Source: FW021-bin31 sp964478125 (GTDB lineage: Bacteria; Bacteroidota; Bacteroidia; Chitinophagales; Chitinophagaceae). From it: a stretch of DNA of 64,000 nt. The position numbers and the translations under genes were made by a program. The stretch lies in assembly GCA_964478125.1 (NCBI GenBank), contig CAYZGR010000012.1:1-64000 (forward strand), read 5' to 3'. The notes under the pieces were generated by a model, which saw nothing but the letters and a program-made list of their open reading frames with translations, did no database searches and was not told the origin of the DNA. This document shows positions 45,845-54,765 of this stretch, piece after piece (positions within the stretch are counted from its first letter, which is position 1; every line of letters starts with the position of its first letter).

Positions 45845-45876
45845 AGGTCGCCATTCTATTCCTGCAATGGATTGTT

Positions 45877-45884
45877 TATCTTTG
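45877..45884 (+). promoter_or_regulatory. cysS -7 element (TATCTTTG)
   Basis: TATCTTTG followed by CGC, seven bases before ATG 45891. It gives cysS its own promoter just after argH and fixes the start downstream of the longer open frame at 45798. Confidence 0.65.
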
Positions 45885-45890
45885 CGCTTC

Positions 45891-47396
45891 ATGAATCCGC
45901 CTATGTCCGAATTACAATTTTATAATGCCCTTACCCGCGAGAAGGAAATCTTTGAGCCGTTAATCCCTGGCCATGTTGGCATGTATGTCTGCGGACCCAC
46001 CGTTTCCGGAGAATCACATCTGGGGCATGCCCGTCCGTTCATTACTTTCGATATGATCTACCGTTATCTGATGTATCTGGGATATAAGGTTCGTTATGTT
46101 CGAAACATTACGGATGCCGGTCATTTTGAAGAAGAAGGCCGTGAAGCTGAAGACAAAATATCCTCCAAGGCAGCGGTGGAAAAGCTCGAGCCGATGGAAC
46201 TGGTACAAAAATACACCAACCTGTTTCACCGGGCCATGTTGCAATTTAATTGCCTGGAGCCCAGTATAGAGCCAACGGCCACAGGACATATTCCGGAGCA
46301 AATTGCTATGATCCGGGATATCATCCGTAAAGGATATGCCTATGAAGTAAATGGTTCGGTTTATTTTGATGTGAAGAAATATGCCGAAAAGTATTCTTAT
46401 GGAGAATTGAGCGGCCGGGTAGTGGCTGATCTGTTGGAGACCACACGTTCGCTGGAAGGGCAGGATGAAAAACGAAATAAAATAGATTTCGCACTTTGGA
46501 AGAAGGCTCCGGACAAACACCTGATGCGCTGGACAAGCCCCTGGGGAGAAGGTTTCCCCGGCTGGCATATCGAATGTTCTGCCATGAGCAGTAAGTATCT
46601 GGGAGTTCAGTTTGATATTCACGGGGGCGGAATGGATCTGCAATTTCCCCATCATGAATGTGAAATTGCCCAAAGTACGGTGGCTCATGGGACTCCTCCG
46701 GCCCGTTATTGGATCCATAACAATATGATCACCATCAACGGGCGTAAGATGGGCAAAAGCTATAATAACATTATTAAGCTAACGGAATTGTTTAGCGGGA
46801 ATCACCCGCTGTTGGAAAAGGGGTACAGCCCGATGACCGTTCGCTTTTTCATATTACAAACCCATTACCGGAGTACGCTTGATTTTTCCAACGAGGCGCT
46901 TCAGGCAGCCGAAAAGGGACTCCATCGTTTATGGAGCGCCTATGAAGTTTTGCAGGAACTACCGGAACCGGAGGATAAGGTACCGGGCGATGAAGAATTG
47001 AATGAGCAGTTGGAGCGTGGATGTATAGCCTGTGCTGATTTTATGAATGATGATTTCAATTCGGCAAAAGTACTGGCCGGCCTATTTGAAATGGTTCCGG
47101 TTATTAACTCTTTAAAATCGGGACAGATCAGGTCCGGAGCAATTTCGAAGAAAGTATTTCTATTGATAAAAGAAACCTGGAAGGATTTTCTGGAGGATAT
47201 TCTCGGGCTGAAACCGGAAAAGACCCAAACAGATGATAAACTGGAGGAGGTCATGCAACTGCTGCTGGATATTAGGAAAGAGGCGCGAAGGAGAAAGGAC
47301 TATGCTACTTCTGATCAGATCCGTGACGCTTTGTCAAAGATCGGTATCGTTGTCAAAGATGAAAAGAATGGAGGCGCCAGCTGGTCGAAGGAATAG
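45891..47396 (+). CDS. cysS: Cysteinyl-tRNA synthetase
   Basis: 501 residues from ATG 45891 (or 45906, MSELQFYN). HIGH-type motif GPTVSGESHLGHAR with zinc Cys just before it (MYVCGPTV), HIECSAM and HHECE for zinc, and KMGKS in place of KMSKS (GRKMGKSYNN). The C-terminal anticodon-binding domain ends in RRKDYATSDQIRDALSKIGIVV. Charges tRNA-Cys. Confidence 0.96.
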   Translation: MNPPMSELQFYNALTREKEIFEPLIPGHVGMYVCGPTVSGESHLGHARPFITFDMIYRYLMYLGYKVRYVRNITDAGHFEEEGREAEDKISSKAAVEKLEPMELVQKYTNLFHRAMLQFNCLEPSIEPTATGHIPEQIAMIRDIIRKGYAYEVNGSVYFDVKKYAEKYSYGELSGRVVADLLETTRSLEGQDEKRNKIDFALWKKAPDKHLMRWTSPWGEGFPGWHIECSAMSSKYLGVQFDIHGGGMDLQFPHHECEIAQSTVAHGTPPARYWIHNNMITINGRKMGKSYNNIIKLTELFSGNHPLLEKGYSPMTVRFFILQTHYRSTLDFSNEALQAAEKGLHRLWSAYEVLQELPEPEDKVPGDEELNEQLERGCIACADFMNDDFNSAKVLAGLFEMVPVINSLKSGQIRSGAISKKVFLLIKETWKDFLEDILGLKPEKTQTDDKLEEVMQLLLDIRKEARRRKDYATSDQIRDALSKIGIVVKDEKNGGASWSKE

Positions 47397-47435
47397 TTGG
47401 GTTTATTTGCATTCTATTAATATAAAAGCCGCTAT

Positions 47436-48548
47436 ATGAATCCGGTTTCCATGCATCCAAAAGAAATGATTACAGCTGAAACAGTTGAAAAGCTGCGTAA
47501 GAATGCTTTTGATATTGAACAACTGGGGAGGCTTAACGAGACGGTTCTGGATTTTATCCGCCGGCAGGATGCTTTACGGATCATGGTGCCCAAGACCTGT
47601 GGAGGAGCGGAATGGTCCTTTCCAGGGATCGTAGCTTATTTGGAAGCGTTGGCCTGGATTGATGGCAACCTGGGATGGCTGGTCAATCTCGGAGCAGGAG
47701 CTAATATGTTTGCCGGTTATATGGAAGAATCGGTTGCCTGTCGGCTTTTTGAACCTCCCGGTACCTGGTGTGCCGGAAGCGGCGCCACGAGTGGAGTGGC
47801 AAAAAGGACGAGCAGGGGATATATTCTCTCGGGGCGTTGGAAATATGCAAGTGGCGCTGCTCACGCAACCCATTTTACGGCCAATGCTTTATTGTTTGAT
47901 GAGGCGGAACGGCCTGTTTTACAGAAAGACGGGAAACAGGATTTCCGCTCTTTTATTTTTCCTGCTGCCGAAGTGACAATATATGATACCTGGAACACGA
48001 CGGGTCTGAAAGCTACCAGCAGTCAGGATTTTAGTGTGGAGAACCTTTTTGTTCCCGATGCGCATGTATTTTCCCTGGTAAAACCTTCCGGTTTTGCATC
48101 CGGTCCTCTTTATCATTTCCCCTTTGATGTTTTGGCGGTTGTAACTATGGCCTGCATGTCTACAGGTATGGCCTTCCATTTTATGGATCTGTTTCATGAC
48201 CTGCTTGAAAAGAAAAAACCTTTATACAGAGATAAAAAACTGAGTGAGGATCTTAAGATCCAACGGTTCTCTGAAAAAAGCAGCCATCGGTTTTTTCTTG
48301 CGAGGGATAAAATGTATGATGCATTACAAACGGCATGGAATTTCTATGAAAAAGGAGAACAGGCGGATGTATCTCATTTGGAGGCATTGACAGCAGCTTC
48401 AAAGAAAGCTGTAGCCGAGGCCCGGAAAATGGTGTATGACCTGTATCCTTTATGCGGGATGAATATGGTTTTTTACGGTTCTGAATTGAATAAGGTATGG
48501 CGCGATATGGCGGTCGCATCCCAGCATTACTTACTTTCCCCATTGTAA
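47436..48548 (+). CDS. Acyl-CoA dehydrogenase-like flavoprotein
   Basis: 370 residues. N-terminal helical domain, then the middle beta-domain with the LSGRWKYASGAAHATHF segment, and a C-terminal helical bundle, as in acyl-CoA dehydrogenases and the related class-D flavin monooxygenases. It is shorter than typical dehydrogenases (about 380-400), and I see no clear catalytic Glu, so it may be a monooxygenase-like or substrate-altered member. No pathway neighbours indicate the substrate. Confidence 0.75.
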   Translation: MNPVSMHPKEMITAETVEKLRKNAFDIEQLGRLNETVLDFIRRQDALRIMVPKTCGGAEWSFPGIVAYLEALAWIDGNLGWLVNLGAGANMFAGYMEESVACRLFEPPGTWCAGSGATSGVAKRTSRGYILSGRWKYASGAAHATHFTANALLFDEAERPVLQKDGKQDFRSFIFPAAEVTIYDTWNTTGLKATSSQDFSVENLFVPDAHVFSLVKPSGFASGPLYHFPFDVLAVVTMACMSTGMAFHFMDLFHDLLEKKKPLYRDKKLSEDLKIQRFSEKSSHRFFLARDKMYDALQTAWNFYEKGEQADVSHLEALTAASKKAVAEARKMVYDLYPLCGMNMVFYGSELNKVWRDMAVASQHYLLSPL

Positions 48549-48690
48549 TTTCGAAGATTATCACTGTATCCGAATGCATTACAGACTCCCTCACCGGGGT
48601 ATATAATTGCCCGTTTTATACATGCTAAATTTCATATATATAAAGTCGAATAAAAAAAGATAATTTCAACTTTTTTTTGGTATTTATCCT

Positions 48691-48698
48691 TATCTTTG
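48691..48698 (+). promoter_or_regulatory. Candidate -7 element of the cbb3 operon (TATCTTTG)
   Basis: TATCTTTG followed by CGCC, 70 bp before the first gene of the oxidase operon. The T-run with TTTG at 48676-48679 is too close (11 bp) to be a standard -33. Confidence 0.6.
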
Positions 48699-48768
48699 CG
48701 CCATTTATAAGACATCTTGATCTTTTAAATTGGAAGGGGTCTTTTGAATGTACTCATAAATCTTTTTC

Positions 48769-49101
48769 ATGATGAAAAAAACGATCATTTTTCTCTGTCT
48801 TTTACTATGTGCGGGGCTTTTATTCCCCTGCCGGGTCATGTCGAAAGGGCTGGGAGAAGCAGGTTCTCTTACCTATGAAGCGCTTGTGATCGGCCTTGCT
48901 GTTCTGGGGGTTATCATTCTGGTATTTCTGGGGCTTTTGCTGCTTGCCCGGTCTCGCGAGTTGACATCGCTGGAGACGGATATAGGAAAGGATAAAGCAA
49001 TAAATGTGCATCCTACCTCTGAAGATGTGATGAGCCTCAGTGAAAGTGAAATCGGAAAACTAATTCACGAACGAGATCTAAAGCCCCATTCTACTGCCTG
49101 A
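48769..49101 (+). CDS. Small membrane protein, first gene of the cbb3 operon
   Basis: 110 residues. A signal-peptide-like segment (about 1-25), a second hydrophobic helix (about 36-60) and a polar C-terminal tail with an ERD motif. The layout copies the first 75 residues of the CcoN extension downstream (signal, short loop, TM, charged helix), so it may be a paralogous piece. No known family is recognised. It is 67 bp before ccoN. Confidence 0.65.
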   Translation: MMKKTIIFLCLLLCAGLLFPCRVMSKGLGEAGSLTYEALVIGLAVLGVIILVFLGLLLLARSRELTSLETDIGKDKAINVHPTSEDVMSLSESEIGKLIHERDLKPHSTA

Positions 49102-49168
49102 TGGTATAATAAACCGCTTTTATTATTATTATTAATGAGATTGTTTTCTATTCCATAATGTATAAATA

Positions 49169-51013
49169 ATGAAGTATTCAAAAGCCTTTTCCGCATTTGC
49201 CTTTTTATCTGTCGGATTGTTGTTATGCATTTATCCGCAGCCGCTCTTTGCCCAGGAAGAAGTACCATCGAAGGAGGTATTTGAGCATATCGGGATTATA
49301 GGGGCCATTGTAGTGGCCATTTTGTTATTAATATTGCTGGCACTCATTATGACCGTTCGCCTGAATAAACTGATCAGTAAGGCAAAATACAACCGGAAAC
49401 AGAAAGAACAGGCCGCTATCCGGAAAGAATTGCTGGAGCTGGAAGGGAAGGAGTTGGATGACATGTTGGAGGAGCGGAGGAAGGCGCTTCTTTTCAAGTT
49501 GAAGGGGAATGAATTATCCGGGGAAGCGGTACCTGCAGACCAAAGAGGGATTATTACCCGGGCTTCATCCAAGATGGAGGTACCCTTTATAAGTGAAAAA
49601 AAGTATCTGAGGGAAGCTATTCATATTGATCCGGGCTTGAGGAAGCTCATCGTGGCCTTTATTGGGATGTCTGCCTTTTGGCTGGTCTTTGGTACTTCCA
49701 TAGGAGAGTATCTGGGAATTAAACTGGTGGCTCCCGATGCAGATCATATCGCATGGTTAAGCTTTGGCAGGCTGCGACCGGTACATACCAACACGGTATT
49801 TTGGGGATGGGCTTCCATGGCTATGATCGGGCTGGCTAACTTTGTTATTCCCCGGACTTCTAATAATAAGCTGTATAGTTTGAAAATAGGGTGGTGGTCC
49901 TTTGGTTTGATCACGGCTTCCGTATTCATAGGCGATATTCTGCTCATGGCCGGTGTGAACAACGGAGGCGGAGAGTACCGGGAATACATCTGGCCGGTTA
50001 TGGGATTGTTTGGCGCAGGGCTGGTACTTACCTTATATAATTTTTATAAAACTGTGGCGACCCGTAAAACGGCAGAAATATATATTTCCAACTGGTATAT
50101 TTTGGCTGCTTTAGCCTGGACGCTGGTAATGGTTACTATTGGTTATCTGCCCTGGTATCAAACCGGATTGGGTGAAACGGTCGTACAGGGCTATTATATG
50201 CACAATGCCGTGGGCATGTGGTTTATGACCTTTACCCTCGGCCTCATTTATTATTACCTTCCGGCTACATTGAACAAGCCGATCTATTCTTATTCACTGG
50301 GCGTATTGGCATTCTGGACCCAGATGTTGTTTTATACCCTGATCGGGAGCCATCACTTTATCTTTAGTCCGATCCCCTGGTGGTTGCAAACCATAGCCAT
50401 TGTATTTAGTGTGGGCATGTTTATCCCGGTGATATCAGGGACCACGAATTTTCTTTTAACAATGAAAGGCAGTTGGAAAGCGATTTCGGAAAGTTATGTT
50501 TTGCCTTTTCTTTTGGTTGGGGTGATCTATTACTTTTTGGGATCTTCACAGGGTAGTATTGAAGCCTTCCGGTTTACTAACTATGCCTGGCATCTGACAG
50601 ATTATACGGTTGCACATTCACATATGACGATGTATGGTATTATCTGTTTTATGCTCTGGGGCTGTATTTATTATCTGATGCCGCGGATTATGGGCAGAGA
50701 ACCCCAGCAGTCATTAGTAGGCATGCATTTCTGGCTGGCCTTTGTCGGGTTGCTTCTCTACGAATTTTCATTGATGATCGGGGGGACCATGAGGGGAGTC
50801 ATGTGGATGGAAGGCGTTCCGTTCATCCAGTCTGTAGTTAAAATGGCCCCTTACTGGTTATGGCGTGCGGTAGGCGGGTCGCTCATGTTGTTTTCCCATG
50901 TGGTGTTTGCATATAACATGTATGTAGTTTGTAGAAAGCCGGGCAAAGGGATAGCAGTCGTGGATACGGAAGCAGGAAGTTCAGAAACTGCACAAACATT
51001 ATCTGTAGCTTAA
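49169..51013 (+). CDS. ccoN: cbb3-type cytochrome c oxidase subunit I with N-terminal extension
   Basis: 614 residues. The first 150 are extra: signal peptide (ends LFAQ, 29), a TM helix (40-63) and a K/E-rich charged helix (65-112). The core has the CcoN haem-copper ligands: H206 (RPVHTN, low-spin haem), H345 (HNAVG, CuB), H395/H396 (GSHH, CuB), H483 and H485 (VAHSH, haems), and Y389, which aligns with the cross-linked catalytic Tyr. It reduces O2 to water with high affinity. Confidence 0.93.
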   Translation: MKYSKAFSAFAFLSVGLLLCIYPQPLFAQEEVPSKEVFEHIGIIGAIVVAILLLILLALIMTVRLNKLISKAKYNRKQKEQAAIRKELLELEGKELDDMLEERRKALLFKLKGNELSGEAVPADQRGIITRASSKMEVPFISEKKYLREAIHIDPGLRKLIVAFIGMSAFWLVFGTSIGEYLGIKLVAPDADHIAWLSFGRLRPVHTNTVFWGWASMAMIGLANFVIPRTSNNKLYSLKIGWWSFGLITASVFIGDILLMAGVNNGGGEYREYIWPVMGLFGAGLVLTLYNFYKTVATRKTAEIYISNWYILAALAWTLVMVTIGYLPWYQTGLGETVVQGYYMHNAVGMWFMTFTLGLIYYYLPATLNKPIYSYSLGVLAFWTQMLFYTLIGSHHFIFSPIPWWLQTIAIVFSVGMFIPVISGTTNFLLTMKGSWKAISESYVLPFLLVGVIYYFLGSSQGSIEAFRFTNYAWHLTDYTVAHSHMTMYGIICFMLWGCIYYLMPRIMGREPQQSLVGMHFWLAFVGLLLYEFSLMIGGTMRGVMWMEGVPFIQSVVKMAPYWLWRAVGGSLMLFSHVVFAYNMYVVCRKPGKGIAVVDTEAGSSETAQTLSVA

Positions 51014-51024
51014 AATTTAAATAA

Positions 51025-52077
51025 ATGCTTTTTAACTTTCATAAGAATCATAAGGAATTGCTGGTCACCATCTTCGTGATGTATGCGATACTGGCTATTT
51101 TTATTGCGGTTGTTCCTGCTTTTCAGGTAGAAGAAAACAACGGCCCGCTGCCGGATGACAAGGGGTTGTCCGCACAGGAGCGAAGAGGGTTGGCGGTATA
51201 TATTGAAAATGGTTGTGTGGCCTGCCATACCCAACAGGTACGCAATATTGAGATGGACAAGATGTGGGGCAGCCGCCCATCCATACCGGCCGATTATTAT
51301 TATAGCAAGCAGCGGATGAATGTATGGCAGCAATCTCCTTCGTTACTGGGAAGCGAAAGAACCGGGCCGGACCTGACCAATGTAGGGGAACGCCTTCCCG
51401 CTGCAGCCTGGCAGTATACCCATTTGTACAATCCCAGAGCCGTGGTGCCCCAGTCTGTTATGCCAGCCTTTACATGGCTTTTTAAAACCAAATCCCACGC
51501 GGATTCTTCCAAGGATGTTATTGTTAATTTACCCGATGATTTTAGAAAACAGAATAATATAAAAGGGACGATAGTGGCTACCCAAAAAGCACAGGACCTG
51601 GTCGCATACCTGCTATCCCTGAAACAGGCAAAAATACCTACGCCGGAAGATTTTCTTCCTGATCCCAAATATGGCGCTAAATCTAAATCCGCAAGCATGG
51701 CTGCCTCCGCTTCTTCAGGCGGGGGAAGTGGCGATAATTCGGCTAGCGGAGCCCCGGCGGCAGATGGTAAAGCATTGTTCCAGAGCAATTGTGCGGTTTG
51801 TCATCAATCCACGGGGTTGGGGGTAAAAGGAGCATTTCCTCCTTTAAAGGGAAGCCCGGTAGTGGAAGATGACGATGCTTCCCTGCATATTAAGATCGTA
51901 TTGGAAGGATATAATTCCCGTCCGCAATACAGCGTGATGCCTCCCTTTAAAGATCGTTTATCCGATGATGAAGTCGCTGCTATCATAAATTACGAAAGGA
52001 CCAGCTGGGGGAACAACGGAAAGGAAGTGACGGTAGAAGAGGTGCGTAAAATACGTAAAGAAGAAGCGGGTAAGTAA
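51025..52077 (+). CDS. ccoO: CcoO fused to one cytochrome c domain
   Basis: 350 residues. One TM anchor (about 11-31), a CcoO-type haem domain with CVACH at 64-68 and axial M146, a Gly/Ser/Ala linker (225-247), then a second c domain with CAVCH at 256-260 and M305. It feeds electrons to CcoN. CcoP normally supplies two more haems; here the fused domain has only one, so two c-haems are encoded in the operon rather than three. Start ATG 51025, 11 bp after ccoN. Confidence 0.88.
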   Translation: MLFNFHKNHKELLVTIFVMYAILAIFIAVVPAFQVEENNGPLPDDKGLSAQERRGLAVYIENGCVACHTQQVRNIEMDKMWGSRPSIPADYYYSKQRMNVWQQSPSLLGSERTGPDLTNVGERLPAAAWQYTHLYNPRAVVPQSVMPAFTWLFKTKSHADSSKDVIVNLPDDFRKQNNIKGTIVATQKAQDLVAYLLSLKQAKIPTPEDFLPDPKYGAKSKSASMAASASSGGGSGDNSASGAPAADGKALFQSNCAVCHQSTGLGVKGAFPPLKGSPVVEDDDASLHIKIVLEGYNSRPQYSVMPPFKDRLSDDEVAAIINYERTSWGNNGKEVTVEEVRKIRKEEAGK

Positions 52078-52123
52078 ATAGAATGGAAAGAATTATTTTT
52101 GTTATTGTAAAATCTGTCGTTTT

Positions 52124-52408
52124 ATGAAAAAGATCATTGCCTTTGTTTTGATGCTATTGGCTACTATGCCGGCAGCCATGGCTTGTAAATTATGTGAAGA
52201 GCAACAACCCAAGTGGCTGAAGGGGGTGGTTCACGGCCCCGGGCCTCAGGGTCCCTGGGATTATGTTATCATGTATGTCGGAATTGCCTTTGTATTGCTG
52301 GTTTTGGTTTATAGTATCAAATTTTTGGTAAAACCAGGGGAAAAGGATCGCAATCATATTAAATATCGTATTTTAAATCCAAATCATCAGAACTATGGAA
52401 AAGGATAA
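52124..52408 (+). CDS. Small membrane protein of the cbb3 operon
   Basis: 94 residues. Signal-like N-terminus ending MAC, then CKLCEEQ (a CxxC pair) and one TM helix (about 48-68), with a basic cytoplasmic tail. If processed, the Cys21 would be close to the new N-terminus. It may be a CcoQ-like accessory or assembly factor, inferred only from position. It overlaps the start of the next gene by 14 bp. Confidence 0.7.
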   Translation: MKKIIAFVLMLLATMPAAMACKLCEEQQPKWLKGVVHGPGPQGPWDYVIMYVGIAFVLLVLVYSIKFLVKPGEKDRNHIKYRILNPNHQNYGKG

Positions 52409-52832
52409 TCGCATTGTTCGTGTCTATCTGGATGATGATGTGACCCCTTTGGCGGAATACAACCCACCCGTTAAAATGGTATTGGATACGACCAAATTAA
52501 CGGACGGGAAACATTTGTTAAGGATAGTAGCCCGTTCTACCAAAGGGAGGGAGGGAATCAAAGAGATTCCCTTTAGCGTGAGAAACGGGCCGGCCATTAC
52601 CGTAGTGGGGCTACAGGAAAATGATGTAGTGGATCATGATCTGCCTATTACCATTAATGCTTACGGGCACGAACGACCTGATATGTTTATCGTCACCGGT
52701 TCGGAAACCCCCTTGGCTATCCCGGCCTGGGTATGGGTTTTAGTGATTGCTTTTATTGCCTGGGGACTGTTTTTCCTTATTCGTTATTTTACGCCTGAGC
52801 ATTACATGAGTATGTCCATTCCTCTTTTCTAG
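52395..52832 (+). CDS. Tail-anchored beta-domain protein of the cbb3 operon
   Basis: 145 residues. No N-terminal signal; a beta-rich Ig-like region (about 8-105) is followed by one C-terminal TM helix (about 113-136). Tail anchoring could put the beta domain on either face. It overlaps the upstream gene, so it is coupled to the oxidase. No motif for metal or haem is visible. Role unknown, probably oxidase assembly or stabilisation. Confidence 0.65.
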   Translation: MEKDNRIVRVYLDDDVTPLAEYNPPVKMVLDTTKLTDGKHLLRIVARSTKGREGIKEIPFSVRNGPAITVVGLQENDVVDHDLPITINAYGHERPDMFIVTGSETPLAIPAWVWVLVIAFIAWGLFFLIRYFTPEHYMSMSIPLF

Positions 52833-52840
52833 TATATTTG
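52833..52840 (+). promoter_or_regulatory. Bacteroidota -7 element (TATATTTG)
   Basis: TATATTTG followed by CG, 20 bp before the next gene's ATG (52860). It suggests that gene has its own promoter rather than relying on the oxidase operon. Confidence 0.55.
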
Positions 52841-52859
52841 CGAATTAAATAGATTTGAG

Positions 52860-53291
52860 ATGAGTCTTTCATTTATGGTGGGAATCTGTTTTATATGGAT
52901 AGGATTTCTTGGCGCCATCAGTTTTATGGAATCATGGTTAAAGTTCAGGGCCCGTGGAGTGGAGCTTCCCGTTGGTCTCAGCATCGGACGATTGATCTTC
53001 AGAGCCCTGAACCGGGTGGAATGGGCCTGTTTTATTCTACTTCTGATCGGCGCTTTTTTTTCAGGGGTTATCCATTACGATAGCGTGGCCGTCCCGGGAA
53101 TCATTTTAATACTTATTCTACTTATACAAACTCTTGTCTGGTTGCCGAAAATGGATCGAAGGGCTGATCTGGTTATTCAGGGCGAAAAGCCTAAAGCCTC
53201 GCGCTTACATATTTATTATGTGGGCTCAGAGTTAATTAAGCTGGCCTTCCTCATCTATTTAGGTACGGTTCTGCTGGGTTTATTGCATTAA
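52860..53291 (+). CDS. Four-helix integral membrane protein
   Basis: 143 residues with four TM segments (about 5-25, 55-73, 77-93, 120-140). I do not recognise a family with certainty; its gross layout resembles small DUF4149-like proteins. It sits right after the oxidase genes and directly before the Nudix gene. No catalytic residues are evident. Confidence 0.65.
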   Translation: MSLSFMVGICFIWIGFLGAISFMESWLKFRARGVELPVGLSIGRLIFRALNRVEWACFILLLIGAFFSGVIHYDSVAVPGIILILILLIQTLVWLPKMDRRADLVIQGEKPKASRLHIYYVGSELIKLAFLIYLGTVLLGLLH

Positions 53292-53330
53292 ATGCGACTC
53301 TTTTACCCTCTTTTTCCTTTACTTTGCCAC

Positions 53331-53903
53331 ATGACTGAAAAAGACCTCAATCCCTGGACCTTTTTGGATTCAGAATTGAAATATGATAACCCGTGGATCA
53401 GCGTGAATGAACACCGGGTGATCAAGCCACGCGGGGGAGCGGGTATCTATGGCGTTGTACATTTTAAGAACAAGGCGATAGGGATCGTGGCCGTGGATGA
53501 AAAAGATTACATCTATCTCGTCGGTCAATTTAGATATCCTCAAAAGAAATACAGCTGGGAAATACCGGAAGGCGGAGGCCCCCTTGATGAAGTCCCTTTA
53601 GATGCGGCAAAGCGGGAACTGCTGGAAGAAACGGGACTTAAAGCTACCCGGTGGGAGCTTTTACTCGAAATGGATCTTTCGAACTCTGTTACCGATGAAA
53701 ATTGCCAGGTTTTTTTAGCTACCGGATTGAGCCGGCATAGGCCTCAGCCGGAAGATACCGAAATACTTCAAGTAAAAAGGATTGCTTTTGAAGAGGCGGT
53801 AGATAGGGTGTTGTCGGGTGAAATAACCGATTCCGTATCGGTGGCGGCCCTTTTAAAAATGAAGGTTTTGCGAAATAGAAAGATAAACCGGGACAGCGCG
53901 TGA
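53331..53903 (+). CDS. NUDIX hydrolase (ADP-sugar pyrophosphatase type)
   Basis: 190 residues from ATG 53331; an in-frame ATG at 53292 precedes a TACTTTG element at 53320 and is less likely. The complete Nudix box GGPLDEVPLDAAKRELLEET runs Gx5Ex7REUxEExGU with all acidic residues. The family hydrolyses nucleoside-diphosphate derivatives such as ADP-ribose. Its TGA overlaps the GTG start of the methyltransferase. Confidence 0.9.
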   Translation: MTEKDLNPWTFLDSELKYDNPWISVNEHRVIKPRGGAGIYGVVHFKNKAIGIVAVDEKDYIYLVGQFRYPQKKYSWEIPEGGGPLDEVPLDAAKRELLEETGLKATRWELLLEMDLSNSVTDENCQVFLATGLSRHRPQPEDTEILQVKRIAFEEAVDRVLSGEITDSVSVAALLKMKVLRNRKINRDSA

Positions 53904-54664
53904 AAAAAGCATTCAAACCCTCGTTAATAACCGGCCGACAGCCCGTTTTAGAGGCTATGCGATCGGGCCGGTCCATTGAAAGGATTTTCCTGCTTAGAAA
54001 TTCCGGTGGCGAGGTTGTTAAACAGTTGCGGGAATCGGCGCGGAAGCGCCATATCCCCGTGCATGCGGTTCCCGAGGAAAAGCTCAACCGATTGCATCCG
54101 GCACGTCGTTCCGGCCGGGCCAATGATCAGGGATGTGTGGCACTTGTTTCCGCTGTGACCTACCTGGATTTGCAGGAAGTGGTGTCCCATATAGTAGAGC
54201 GGGGGGAGATCCCGCTGTTCGTGATCATTGATTCGGTGACGGATGTGCGGAATGTGGGCGCCATTGCTCGTAGCGCCGTTTGCTGCGGGGCGCAGGCCCT
54301 GATTGTGCCCGAAAAAGGCGCAGCCTCCTTAAATGAAGCGGCTGTGAAGGCCTCAGCGGGCGCCTTGGAACATATTGCCGTGTGCCGGGTTCATGACCTG
54401 GCAAAAGCAATTCACACCCTGCATTTAAATGGCTTTCTGGTTTTTGCGAGCGCTGCAAATGGGGAAGACTATGTTTATAATTGTGACTGGTCGGGCCCCT
54501 CAGCGGTCATTATGGGGGCCGAGGACAAGGGAATTGGGAAAGGCTTGCTAAAGCTGGCCGACTCCATTTTTAAGATCCCCATGGCAGGCGCTTTTGATTC
54601 CTTCAACGTTTCCGTGGCTGCCGGAATTACACTTTACGAGGCGATGAAGCAGCGAATGACTTAA
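53900..54664 (+). CDS. rlmB: SpoU/TrmH-family rRNA ribose methyltransferase (RlmB-like)
   Basis: 254 residues. N-terminal substrate-binding domain (GRQPVLEAMRSG) and the trefoil-knot SPOUT domain with motif DSVTDVRNVGAIARSA, MGAEDKGIG and a final SFNVSVAAGITLYE. RlmB 2'-O-methylates a G in 23S rRNA helix 90. GTG start overlapping the Nudix stop (GTGA) shows coupling. Confidence 0.92.
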   Translation: MKKAFKPSLITGRQPVLEAMRSGRSIERIFLLRNSGGEVVKQLRESARKRHIPVHAVPEEKLNRLHPARRSGRANDQGCVALVSAVTYLDLQEVVSHIVERGEIPLFVIIDSVTDVRNVGAIARSAVCCGAQALIVPEKGAASLNEAAVKASAGALEHIAVCRVHDLAKAIHTLHLNGFLVFASAANGEDYVYNCDWSGPSAVIMGAEDKGIGKGLLKLADSIFKIPMAGAFDSFNVSVAAGITLYEAMKQRMT

Positions 54665-54765
54665 AGTTTTCCGCCGTCGAGCCGGGTAGTAAGGGTATAA
54701 GGACCCGAAAGTGTTATATAATATAAAAGACGGTTCGTGTCCATTAAAGAAAGGTCCAAATAGAA

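Noticed and set aside
46014..46718. 234-codon minus-strand frame
   Set aside because: Antisense shadow of cysS, whose motifs are intact.
46747..46761. KMGKS instead of KMSKS in CysS
   Set aside because: I recall this variant in other Bacteroidota CysS proteins; the Lys residues that matter are kept, so not a notable defect.
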